DNA of 64,000 nt from Chlorobium sp. N1 (GTDB lineage Bacteria; Bacteroidota; Chlorobiia; Chlorobiales; Chlorobiaceae): assembly GCF_004332115.1 (NCBI RefSeq), contig NZ_SJPA01000003.1, positions 186,001 through 250,000 on the forward strand, written 5' to 3'. Position numbers and translations under genes: made by a program. Every line of letters starts with the position of its first letter. The first letter of the stretch is position 1. Below the pieces are notes generated by a model. The model was not told where the DNA came from. It did not search any database and saw only the letters and a program-made list of their open reading frames with translations. Of the stretch, positions 9,910 through 20,541 are shown in pieces.

Positions 9910-10477
9910 GGACGGAAGCGTCCTGATCGAGGTCGCCGCTCCGCGTGTCGAGGATCTCTATGCTGATTTCGACAAGCGGGCCCCATACTGCCGCAAGGAC
10001 CTCGACGACGACCTGACGGAGTACCTCGTGGGCTGCGTCCGTGAAATCGGCCGATCTCCCTTCATGCTCCGCTTCACCTTCGACCAGCCGCCGGCCGAAG
10101 AGCTCCTCGAGCGGGTCCGTTCGAGCCTCAACACCTTTTTCATGTACCGGCGCGAGCTGGAGCTCGAGGCGATGCGCCGGATGCTGAAAACCTCCATCCT
10201 GCTGCTCCTCTCGGGCCTGGTCCTGCTCGTCCTCTCCCTCTGGGTGCCGGCCCGTTTCGATATTCCCTCCTCCGGCGCCGCCCCCTCGAGGATCCTCGTC
10301 GAAGGGCTCACGATCGCCGCCTGGGTATCGGTATGGGAGGCGCTGGTGCGCGTCGTGCTCGACTTGCCGCCACAGCTCCGCCGCGCACGCCGTTTCCGCC
10401 GGATCGCAGCCGCGCCGCTCCTTTTCGGCTCCTCCCGAGAGCCGGCTCCGCCCTTCGCCGCCGGTGGGGGTCGGTGA
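9863..10477 (+). CDS. Putative membrane protein of unknown function
   Basis: A 204-residue protein. The first 110 residues are soluble and charged (MARAKKGILDRYARGEDG, then YCRKDLDDDLTEYLVGCV). Two hydrophobic segments follow, around 112-132 (TSILLLLSGLVLLVLSLW) and 150-170 (LVEGLTIAAWVSVWEALVRV), then an Arg-rich, Pro/Ala-rich tail. It has a good Shine-Dalgarno (AGGAGGAG) inside the end of the preceding DUF2278 gene. I do not recognise the family. Its strong ribosome site and overlap suggest that it functions with the DUF2278 protein. Confidence 0.65.
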   Translation: MARAKKGILDRYARGEDGSVLIEVAAPRVEDLYADFDKRAPYCRKDLDDDLTEYLVGCVREIGRSPFMLRFTFDQPPAEELLERVRSSLNTFFMYRRELELEAMRRMLKTSILLLLSGLVLLVLSLWVPARFDIPSSGAAPSRILVEGLTIAAWVSVWEALVRVVLDLPPQLRRARRFRRIAAAPLLFGSSREPAPPFAAGGGR

Positions 10478-10570
10478 TATGTATGGATTTTATATATTGC
10501 CTCATTGCTATGATGACCGGGCCCGTTCCGCGGCTGCGCCGCCGGGCTTTACCCAACCGATGAAGATGGT

Positions 10571-11275
10571 ATGACCGTTGTGAACACCGCGTATCGCGCC
10601 GCCCTTCTCTGCATGCTCCTGCTTGCCCCTCCCTCGTTCCTCCGGGCGGCGGAGTCTCCCGCCATTTCCGCCCGAGCGGCTGCATTCTCGGCAGCCCCGG
10701 CCCTCCGCTCCGAGCTCGGCGCGGATCTGCTCCATCAGGCCTTTGCCGGCTTCAGCCGCCTGAAGCAGGAGGGAAGGCTCACGAGGGAGGGCATTCTGAC
10801 CGTGATCGATTTCAGCCGCCCCTCCAGCCAGAAACGGCTCTTCGTCATCGACGTCGCCGGGCGCCGCATCCTCTACTCCTCGCTCGTCGCGCACGGGCGG
10901 GGGAGCGGGATATCGACGGCCGAGCGCTTCTCCAACGAGCCCGGTTCTTTCCGGAGCAGTCTCGGCTTCTTCACTACCGGTGCCACCTACGAAGGCAGCC
11001 ACGGCTACTCCCTCCGGCTCGAGGGGCTGGAGGAGGGCGTGAACGACAACGCAGCCATGCGCAGCATCGTCATCCATCCGGCCGCATACGCCACCCGGGC
11101 GTTCGTCCTGAAGCACGGCCGGCTCGGCCGGAGCCAGGGGTGCCCGGCCTTGCCGCCGTCCAGCTCCCGGGCCGTGATCGATCTCATCAAGGGGGGGAGC
11201 TGCCTCTTCATCTACCACCAGAGCCCCGGTTACCTGGCCGAGTCGCATCTGCTTGACGTTACGGGCCCGTCCTGA
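10571..11275 (+). CDS. L,D-transpeptidase catalytic-domain protein (YkuD_2 type), exported
   Basis: A 234-residue protein with an N-terminal signal peptide (hydrophobic core about 8-22, cleavage near FLRAAES). The remainder matches the short murein L,D-transpeptidase catalytic family. It has VIDFSRPSSQKRLFVIDV, the YSSLVAHGRGSG segment, and the signature HPAAYATRAF then GRLGRSQGCPALP, where Cys191 is the expected nucleophile. Such proteins are envelope proteins; crosslinking activity for this subfamily is inferred from the fold. It sits 32 bp ahead of a second, larger L,D-transpeptidase of a different class. A TATATTG at 10493-10499 is a possible -10 element. Confidence 0.85.
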   Translation: MTVVNTAYRAALLCMLLLAPPSFLRAAESPAISARAAAFSAAPALRSELGADLLHQAFAGFSRLKQEGRLTREGILTVIDFSRPSSQKRLFVIDVAGRRILYSSLVAHGRGSGISTAERFSNEPGSFRSSLGFFTTGATYEGSHGYSLRLEGLEEGVNDNAAMRSIVIHPAAYATRAFVLKHGRLGRSQGCPALPPSSSRAVIDLIKGGSCLFIYHQSPGYLAESHLLDVTGPS

Positions 11276-11307
11276 GGGCGCGCCATGACCGACCGGGAGG
11301 ACCCGCC

Positions 11308-12942
11308 ATGCTGTTTCTGCTCCTCGTGCTTTTCGCCTTCAGCCCTGCCCCTCCGGCCGGCGAGGCTCCGCGTCCGGAGGATCGGGCGGCCATGGCGATC
11401 GAGGCGCGCCTGGAGGGCCTCCTGCGGGAGCATCCCGCGCCCGACCGGATGCACGCCTGCATCCGCCAGCTCTACGATCTTTACGCTCCGAGGGGGTTCC
11501 GCCCCATCTGGGCCGGAAAGGGCGCTGCGGCGGCCCTCTTTGGCGAGGTGGAGGCCTCGGACGGCGACGGGCTCAATCCCCGCGACTACCACCGCGACGC
11601 CCTTGCGGCCATGACGGGGGAGGACCCCCCGACGCCCGCCGAGCGTGCACGGCGCGAGCTCCTGCAGTCCGACGCCTTTCTCACCCTTGCCGACCACCTC
11701 AGCCACGGCAAGGTCGATCCCGTACGGCTGGACCCGAACTGGAACCTCCATGAGCCCTCCGGCCGCTCCGTCGTCGCCGCGGCGCTCGTCAGGGCGGCCG
11801 GCCGGGAGGGACCCGGAGTCGTGCTTGAAGGGCTCCGCCCCCGCCACCCCAAGTACCGCATGCTCCGCGATGCGCTGGCGCGCTACCGCGGGATCGAAGA
11901 GGCCGGAGGATGGAGCGCGGTTCCTCCGGGGCCGGCCCTCAGCGTCGGGATGCGGAGCCCCAGGGTGGCGCTCCTCCGACGGCGCCTCTCGGCGACCGGT
12001 GAGCTCGCCCTCTCTGCTGCCGCAGATGCGGAGGTCTACGACCGGGCGCTCGTCGAAGCGCTCCGGCGGTTCCAGCGGCGCCACGGCCTCAAGCCGGACG
12101 GGGTTGCCGGTGGCGGCACGCTGGAGGCCCTCAATGTGCCGGTCTCGCGGCGCATCGACGAGCTCCGGCTGAACCTCGAGCGCTACCGCTGGTTCCTCGG
12201 CGGGCTCGACTCGACCTACGTGCTCGTCAACATCGCCGGGTACTCGCTCCAGTACGTCGAAGACGGACGGTTCCGCTGGTCCACGCGGGTGATCGTCGGC
12301 CGTCCGTTCCGCAGGACGCCGGTCTTCAAGTCCCCGATGACGGCTGTCGTCTTCAACCCGCAATGGGTCGTTCCTCCCACTATTCTCCGGAAGGACGCGC
12401 TCCCGGCCATCAGGAAGGACCGGGGGTGGCTGAGGGCGCAGCGGCTCTCGGTCGTCGACCGGGACGGCCGGACCGTCGACCCCGCCACAATCGACTGGAA
12501 CTCCTTCGGGAAGTCGGATTTCCCGTACAGCCTCCGGCAGGCTTCGGGAGACTGGGGGGCGCTCGGCCGTCTGAAGTTCGTGATGCCGAACCCGCATCTC
12601 GTCTACCTGCACGACACGCCGACCCGGGAGCTTTTCGAGAAGAGCGAGCGGACGTTCAGTTCCGGCTGCATCCGGGTCGAAAACCCCCGCCGGCTCGCCG
12701 AACTGGTGCTTGCCGACAGCGTGCGCTGGAACCCGGGGCGTATCGACTCCCTCATAGCGTCCGGCCGGACGGTGAGGGTCGCTCTCCCGAGGCCCGTGCC
12801 CGTCCTCATCCTCTACCTCACCGCTGTCGCCGAAGGAGAGCGGGTGCTGTTCCGCCGGGACGTCTACCGGCGCGACGGAGCCCTCCTCAAGGCCCTTGAT
12901 TCGCCTCTTCCCAACTACAAAACGGAAAGCTGCGGCTTTTAA
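11308..12942 (+). CDS. YcbB/LdtD-like L,D-transpeptidase with peptidoglycan-binding domain
   Basis: A 544-residue exported enzyme predicted to form 3-3 crosslinks in peptidoglycan. Order: signal peptide (about 1-20); scaffold domain (about 35-190); PG_binding_1-like repeat (about 215-275, FQRRHGLKPDGVAGGGTLEALN); catalytic YkuD domain (about 300-480) with VNIAGYSLQYVEDG, VFNPQWVVPPTI, YLHDTP and SSGCIRVENP carrying nucleophile Cys454. The scaffold-PGBD-YkuD arrangement and length match YcbB. The start is supported by a GGAGG six bases upstream. It is followed four bases later by the SRPBCC gene, and these two plus the preceding transpeptidase look like one transcription unit. Confidence 0.92.
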   Translation: MLFLLLVLFAFSPAPPAGEAPRPEDRAAMAIEARLEGLLREHPAPDRMHACIRQLYDLYAPRGFRPIWAGKGAAAALFGEVEASDGDGLNPRDYHRDALAAMTGEDPPTPAERARRELLQSDAFLTLADHLSHGKVDPVRLDPNWNLHEPSGRSVVAAALVRAAGREGPGVVLEGLRPRHPKYRMLRDALARYRGIEEAGGWSAVPPGPALSVGMRSPRVALLRRRLSATGELALSAAADAEVYDRALVEALRRFQRRHGLKPDGVAGGGTLEALNVPVSRRIDELRLNLERYRWFLGGLDSTYVLVNIAGYSLQYVEDGRFRWSTRVIVGRPFRRTPVFKSPMTAVVFNPQWVVPPTILRKDALPAIRKDRGWLRAQRLSVVDRDGRTVDPATIDWNSFGKSDFPYSLRQASGDWGALGRLKFVMPNPHLVYLHDTPTRELFEKSERTFSSGCIRVENPRRLAELVLADSVRWNPGRIDSLIASGRTVRVALPRPVPVLILYLTAVAEGERVLFRRDVYRRDGALLKALDSPLPNYKTESCGF

Positions 12943-12946
12943 GACC

Positions 12947-13420
12947 ATGTCCTTCATTGTTGAGATCCCCATCGGGCGGGAGTTTTCGACCTCCGCCGAT
13001 CCGAAACAGGTTTTCCGGCTGCTTGCCGACGTGCCCCGCTCGGCCTCGCATTTTCCGAAGGTCGAGCAGTTGACCGATCTCGGCGGGGGCGCCTACCGCT
13101 GGGAGATGGAGAAGATCGAGCTTGCGGGCCATACCCTCCAGCAGACCGTCTATGCCAGCCGCTACACGGCCGACGAGGCCGCCCTCGCGGTGCGCTGGAC
13201 TCCTCTCGACGGGGTGGGCAACGCCCTCGTCGAGGGCAGCTGGCATATCGAAGCGGAGGGGAGCGGCAGCCGTGTCCGGCTCGTCTCGAAGGGCGAGCTC
13301 ACGCTCGACTTCCCGGGCCTCCTCCAGCCCCTCCTCCAGCCGCTCGTCTCTTTCGAGTTCGGCCGGCTCGTCGACGGCTACGTCGAGAACCTGCAGCGGA
13401 GCTTCGGGGCCACGTCCTGA
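12947..13420 (+). CDS. SRPBCC (START-like) domain protein
   Basis: A 157-residue soluble protein with the helix-grip pattern of SRPBCC/polyketide-cyclase-like proteins: EFSTSADPKQVFRLLADVPRS at the start, a central beta-rich part (GAYRWEMEKIELAGHTLQQ), and a long C-terminal helix. These folds bind hydrophobic ligands. The ligand here is unknown. ATG 12947 is chosen rather than an in-frame upstream ATG at 12896, because the latter would add a basic tail that overlaps the transpeptidase gene. It lies 4 bp downstream of the L,D-transpeptidase and converges on the DUF389 gene. Confidence 0.75.
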   Translation: MSFIVEIPIGREFSTSADPKQVFRLLADVPRSASHFPKVEQLTDLGGGAYRWEMEKIELAGHTLQQTVYASRYTADEAALAVRWTPLDGVGNALVEGSWHIEAEGSGSRVRLVSKGELTLDFPGLLQPLLQPLVSFEFGRLVDGYVENLQRSFGATS

Positions 13421-13431
13421 GCTCCGGGTTC

Positions 13432-14430
13432 CTAGGGAGCGAGCTCCAGGGGGATTCCTACGGTCCTGATCGAGATGGCGACGACGAGGAGGAGCAGTGT
13501 CAGGATCCAGATGACGATGTAGGCGTGCATCGCCTTCCGGGCTTTTTCCTTTTCCCACCATGTCCGCGGCTGGACCCCCTTGAGGAGGAATACCAGCTTG
13601 CATGCCAGGTTGACGCTGACGACGTTGACGGCGAGCAGGAGCGCGGCTCCTGAGGCGAGCCCGAAGAGCCCGTGCCCGACCATGAGTCCGAAGGTGGCCG
13701 CCGGGGGCAGGAGGGCGACGGCGACCATGACGCCGACCAGCACGGAGGGGAGCCCCGTGGTGAGCGAGAGCGCCGCCGCCGCCCCCGAAGCGAAGGCGAG
13801 GGCGATGGAGTCGAGGCGCGGGTCGGTGCGCAGCAGGAGTTCGGAGCTCGTCACCTGGAAGGGCCAGATGAACCCGATGGCGATGGAGAGCAGAATGCTT
13901 GCGGCCACTCCGGCTGCGAGTGTCTGGAGTGCGTTTTTCATCAGGTCGAGATCGCCGAGCGCGGTGCCGAGCCCGAAGGCGAGGTTGGGGCCGAGGAGGG
14001 GGGCGATCACCATGGCGCCGATGACGACGGCCACGTTGTTTTCGATGAGGCCGATGGCCGCGACGATGGTGGAGAGCGTGACGAGCACCAGGTAGTTCAA
14101 GTCGAGGCGCGAGTTCTTCTGCACCTCCCGGTAGAGCGACTCCCTTGCCTGGGTCGCCCGGGCCTCTTTCTCCTCCTGCTCCTCGCTCTCCTTGGGAAGG
14201 GAGATGTCGATGGGATAGACGAAGATGCGGGATTCCGGCTGCGCTCCGAGCACCCCCTGGAGGGTATCGAGCACCGCCTGCACCTCGTCGTCGCTCACCA
14301 CCATCCGTATCGTCGACCTGTCTCCCTTATCCGGTTCGGAGCTCCTGAAGTCGCGGGCATGGTGTTTCTCTGCGATCGCCTCTGCGGTCTTGAGGCTCGA
14401 TGCGGCTGCGATGACTTCGACGAGTTTCAT
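13432..14430 (-). CDS. DUF389 / TIGR00341-type integral membrane protein
   Basis: A 332-residue protein. The N-terminal cytoplasmic part (about 1-110) has MKLVEVIAAASSLKTAEAIAE and an acidic stretch rich in Glu/Lys. After it come about six hydrophobic helices, including the conserved NVAVVIGAMVIAPLLGPNLAFGLG and ALLPPAATFGLMVGHG motifs of the DUF389 family. Function is unknown in the family; a transport or signalling role is speculation. The start is ATG 14430; an upstream in-frame ATG (14511) gives a poorly conserved extension. A strong hairpin at 14557-14596 separates it from metH upstream. Confidence 0.85.
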   Translation of the reverse strand: MKLVEVIAAASSLKTAEAIAEKHHARDFRSSEPDKGDRSTIRMVVSDDEVQAVLDTLQGVLGAQPESRIFVYPIDISLPKESEEQEEKEARATQARESLYREVQKNSRLDLNYLVLVTLSTIVAAIGLIENNVAVVIGAMVIAPLLGPNLAFGLGTALGDLDLMKNALQTLAAGVAASILLSIAIGFIWPFQVTSSELLLRTDPRLDSIALAFASGAAAALSLTTGLPSVLVGVMVAVALLPPAATFGLMVGHGLFGLASGAALLLAVNVVSVNLACKLVFLLKGVQPRTWWEKEKARKAMHAYIVIWILTLLLLVVAISIRTVGIPLELAP

Positions 14431-14556
14431 CGACTCACGGGTCTGGTTATGAAGGGGGGAGTATGCAGTAAGGTAGGAAAAAGAACGGCCTCTGCCATTG
14501 CCTTCTTTCAAGCCGGGCGGTGTGTCGCCTGCGGTACGGGGGCAGAGGGGAGGAGT

Positions 14557-14596
14557 AACGAAAAAGGGGCGGTGTCGAAACCGCCCCTTTTTCGTT
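14557..14596. terminator. Perfect-stem intrinsic terminator downstream of metH
   Basis: A 17-bp perfect inverted repeat (arms beginning AACGAAAAAGGGGCGGT) around a 6-base loop (GTCGAA). The stem has a GC-rich core and, on both strands, ends in a run of T residues, so it can terminate transcription in either direction. Its natural use is termination of metH, which ends 18 bp away on the minus strand, before the DUF389 gene. Confidence 0.85.
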
Positions 14597-14613
14597 GGAT
14601 GCCGCAGCTCTCT

Positions 14614-18297
<3,684 letters not shown>

Positions 18298-18332
18298 TGT
18301 GTGGTGTCCCGGGTCCGGTTTTGAAAAAGGGG

Positions 18333-18363
18333 AATATAAGGATTAACGGGGCAATTCCCCGTT
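18333..18363 (-). promoter_or_regulatory. Putative metH promoter with operator-like palindrome
   Basis: On the minus strand TATATT (18333-18338) lies 35 bp upstream of the metH start. Immediately behind it, over the position of a -35 box, is the palindrome AACGGGG-CAATT-CCCCGTT (18345-18363) with 7-bp arms. No good -35 hexamer is seen, which is common at regulated promoters. The regulator is unknown. Confidence 0.4.
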
Positions 18364-18444
18364 CCGGGGGGTGGAGGGTGGAGGGAATTGTCTGTATATT
18401 GAACGATGCTCCGGCTTTTGATGAACCCCGGAACCGTGATCCCC

Positions 18445-18757
18445 ATGCGACATTTTCCCTCCCCTCTTCCCGTTCTCCTTTCCCTCGTGTTTTCGATGTT
18501 TCTGCCCGGTTTCGCCCGGGCCGCCCCGCTCGGCGAGGGCTTCAGTCTGGACGTCGGTCCGCGGATCTCCTGGTTCTCCTATGAAGAATCCGGCGTGATG
18601 AAGGAGTCCGGGCTGCTCTAGGGCGTTTCGGCCTCATGCTCCTACCGAAAGACCGATTTCTTCCGGGGGCTCGACCGGCTGAGCCTCGAGCGTCGGGTTC
18701 GTCGAGCCCCGGAACAACTCCTCCGAGTACGGCATGGCGCTCTCCTTCAGCTTCTAG
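18445..18757 (+). pseudogene. Remnant of an outer-membrane beta-barrel protein gene
   Basis: The 5' part encodes a clear signal peptide (MRHFPSPLPVLLSLVF to GFARA) followed by FSLDVGPRISWFSYEESG, typical of small outer-membrane barrels. The frame hits TAG at 18619-18621. Beyond it the same frame continues with plausible barrel sequence (SCSYRKTDFFRGL). After about 18690 the meaningful sequence moves to another frame, which ends NNSSEYGMALSFSF and TAG at 18755-18757; a final beta strand ending in Phe is the usual C-terminal signal of outer-membrane proteins. So there are a nonsense mutation and a central deletion with frame change. An in-frame ATG upstream (18406) also exists. The end overlaps the convergent esterase gene by 11 bp. 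Confidence 0.8.
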
Positions 18758-19415
18758 CCGAAGTCTCATTTCGGAGCCACCGGCGGATCTCTTCGACCCC
18801 CTCCTCGGAGATCTGGTGGGCTACGGGGTACTCGTGGTAGGTGAGGCTCCGGACCCTTCCCTCGAGCCAGCGCTCGGCCGCACGCCCTTTTTCGATCGGC
18901 AGCACGTCGTCGTAGAGCCCGTGCAGGACGAGGAATGGGAGTTCTCCGAGTCCTTCGGGGCCCCGCTCTTCCGGCAGGCGCGATTCGGGGAGCTGGCCCG
19001 AGAGGGCGACGACCCCGTGCAGCAGGTCCGGACGGGTGAATGCGGTGAGATAGCTCATCACCGCCCCCTGGCTGAACCCCATGAGATAGACCTTTCCTCC
19101 TTTCGGGCTGAATGTTTCGATCAATTCCCCGGTGAAGGCGATGAACTGCTCGAGCGCCCGTCCGGCGGCCTCGTAGTCGACCGTGATCCCCTCCGCGGTG
19201 AACTCGATCGGGAACCATCCGTACATCTCCATGTCGAGCGGCACCGGAGCTCTCGCGCTGACGTAGCGGCACTCGGGCGGGAGCTCGGGGGCCAGCTGGA
19301 TGAGGTCCTTTTCGTTGCTGCCGTAGCCGTGCAGCATGATGACGAGCGGAGCGGGTTCGGGGCCCTCTGGGTCGAGCTCGAGGGTGGTGAGCGAGCGTTG
19401 TTTACGCTGGAGCAT
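18747..19415 (-). CDS. Carboxylesterase/phospholipase (alpha/beta hydrolase)
   Basis: A 222-residue serine hydrolase of the acyl-protein thioesterase/carboxylesterase family. Visible elements are the oxyanion region LVIMLHGYGSNEKDLIQL, the nucleophile elbow LMGFSQGAVMSY, the acid region VLHGLYDDVLPIEKG, and a C-terminal His in YPVAHQIS. No signal peptide is present, so it is probably cytoplasmic. The natural substrate is unknown. It starts 26 bp after the mnmA stop and is the last gene of a minus-strand run. Confidence 0.88.
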   Translation of the reverse strand: MLQRKQRSLTTLELDPEGPEPAPLVIMLHGYGSNEKDLIQLAPELPPECRYVSARAPVPLDMEMYGWFPIEFTAEGITVDYEAAGRALEQFIAFTGELIETFSPKGGKVYLMGFSQGAVMSYLTAFTRPDLLHGVVALSGQLPESRLPEERGPEGLGELPFLVLHGLYDDVLPIEKGRAAERWLEGRVRSLTYHEYPVAHQISEEGVEEIRRWLRNETSARS

Positions 19416-19441
19416 GGCGATAGGGGGTTGCTGGGTTGCGG

Positions 19442-20536
19442 TTACGATTCTTTTCCGGCGGCGGGCCCGGCATCGGTGATGATGCCGCCGCCGAGCACCT
19501 CCTCTCCGCGGTAGAAGACGGCGGCCTGGCCAGGGGTGAGGGCGCTTTTGGGCTCGGCGAAGACGACCTCGATCTCCCCTCCCTCCTTGGGGGTGAGGGT
19601 GCAGGGGGCGGCGGTGTCGCGGTAGCGGATCCTGGCCGTTGCCTCGAAAGGCGCGGCGGGCGGGTCGAAGGCGATCCAGTTCAGCCGGCCGACCCGGAGG
19701 GTTGTGGAGAGGAGCGCGCTTCTGGGGCCGGTATGGAGCGTGTTGGTCTCCGGGTCGATCGAGGTGACGTAGACGGGCTCCCCGGTGGCGGTGCCGAGCC
19801 CGCGGCGCTGGCCGACGGTGTAGAACGGGTAGCCGTGGTGGCTGCCGATCAGCTTGCCCGAAGGGTCGAGGATCCCTCCTCCCTCGAGCCGCTCCCGGAG
19901 CCCGGGTACCGAGGCTGCAAGCCAGCTGCGGTAGTCGTCGCCGGGGATGAAGCAGATCTCCTGGCTCTCCTTTTTCTCGGCAGCGGTGACGCCGAAGCTT
20001 CGGGCGAGTTCGCGGACCTCCTGTTTGGTATGCTCCCCGAGCGGAAACAGGGTCCTGGCGATCTCCTCCTCCGAAAGCATCCAGAGGAAGTAGCTCTGGT
20101 CCTTTTTCGGGTCGAGGCCCGCAAGAAGCCGGTGGCGGCCCTCCCTGAATGCGGTGCGGGCGTAGTGTCCGGTCGAGACGAGTTCGGCATCGAGCAGTCG
20201 GGCCGCCTCGAGCAGGCCGGCCCACTTGACGGTCTTGTTGCAGAGCATGCAGGGGTTCGGGGTATGCGCAGCGAGGTACTCCTCCCGGAAATAGTCCTCG
20301 ACCTCACGGCGGAACCGACCGGAGAGGTTGAACCGGTAGACGGGAATATCGAACTCCTTGCGATCCGATATCCTCATCTCCATCGGTTCCGGCCGCGTCG
20401 CATCCTCCCCTTCGGCGTGCAGCTGGAGGTGCAGGCCCGTGACCTCGAATCCCTGGCGGACGAGCATGCATGCCGCGACCGAGGAGTCTACCCCGCCGGA
20501 GAGGCCGACGAGCACTTTTTTCCTTCTCTTTTCCAC
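19442..20536 (-). CDS. mnmA: tRNA-specific 2-thiouridylase
   Basis: Forms 2-thiouridine at the wobble position of tRNA Glu, Gln and Lys. The 364-residue protein has the PP-loop VLVGLSGGVDSSVAA at its N-terminus, the first catalytic Cys in TPNPCMLCNKTVKW and the second in SQEICFIPGDDYRSW. The start is GTG at 20536, directly before the PP-loop, and only 5 bp after the upstream gene's stop. Length and motif order are normal. It sits between the ETF:quinone oxidoreductase and the esterase in the same operon. Confidence 0.95.
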   Translation of the reverse strand: MEKRRKKVLVGLSGGVDSSVAACMLVRQGFEVTGLHLQLHAEGEDATRPEPMEMRISDRKEFDIPVYRFNLSGRFRREVEDYFREEYLAAHTPNPCMLCNKTVKWAGLLEAARLLDAELVSTGHYARTAFREGRHRLLAGLDPKKDQSYFLWMLSEEEIARTLFPLGEHTKQEVRELARSFGVTAAEKKESQEICFIPGDDYRSWLAASVPGLRERLEGGGILDPSGKLIGSHHGYPFYTVGQRRGLGTATGEPVYVTSIDPETNTLHTGPRSALLSTTLRVGRLNWIAFDPPAAPFEATARIRYRDTAAPCTLTPKEGGEIEVVFAEPKSALTPGQAAVFYRGEEVLGGGIITDAGPAAGKES

Positions 20537-20541
20537 GTGCG

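Noticed and set aside
18298-18444. A cobalamin or SAM riboswitch ahead of metH
   Set aside because: The leader is about 100 bp, with no conserved B12-box-like sequence; only a short palindrome is present.
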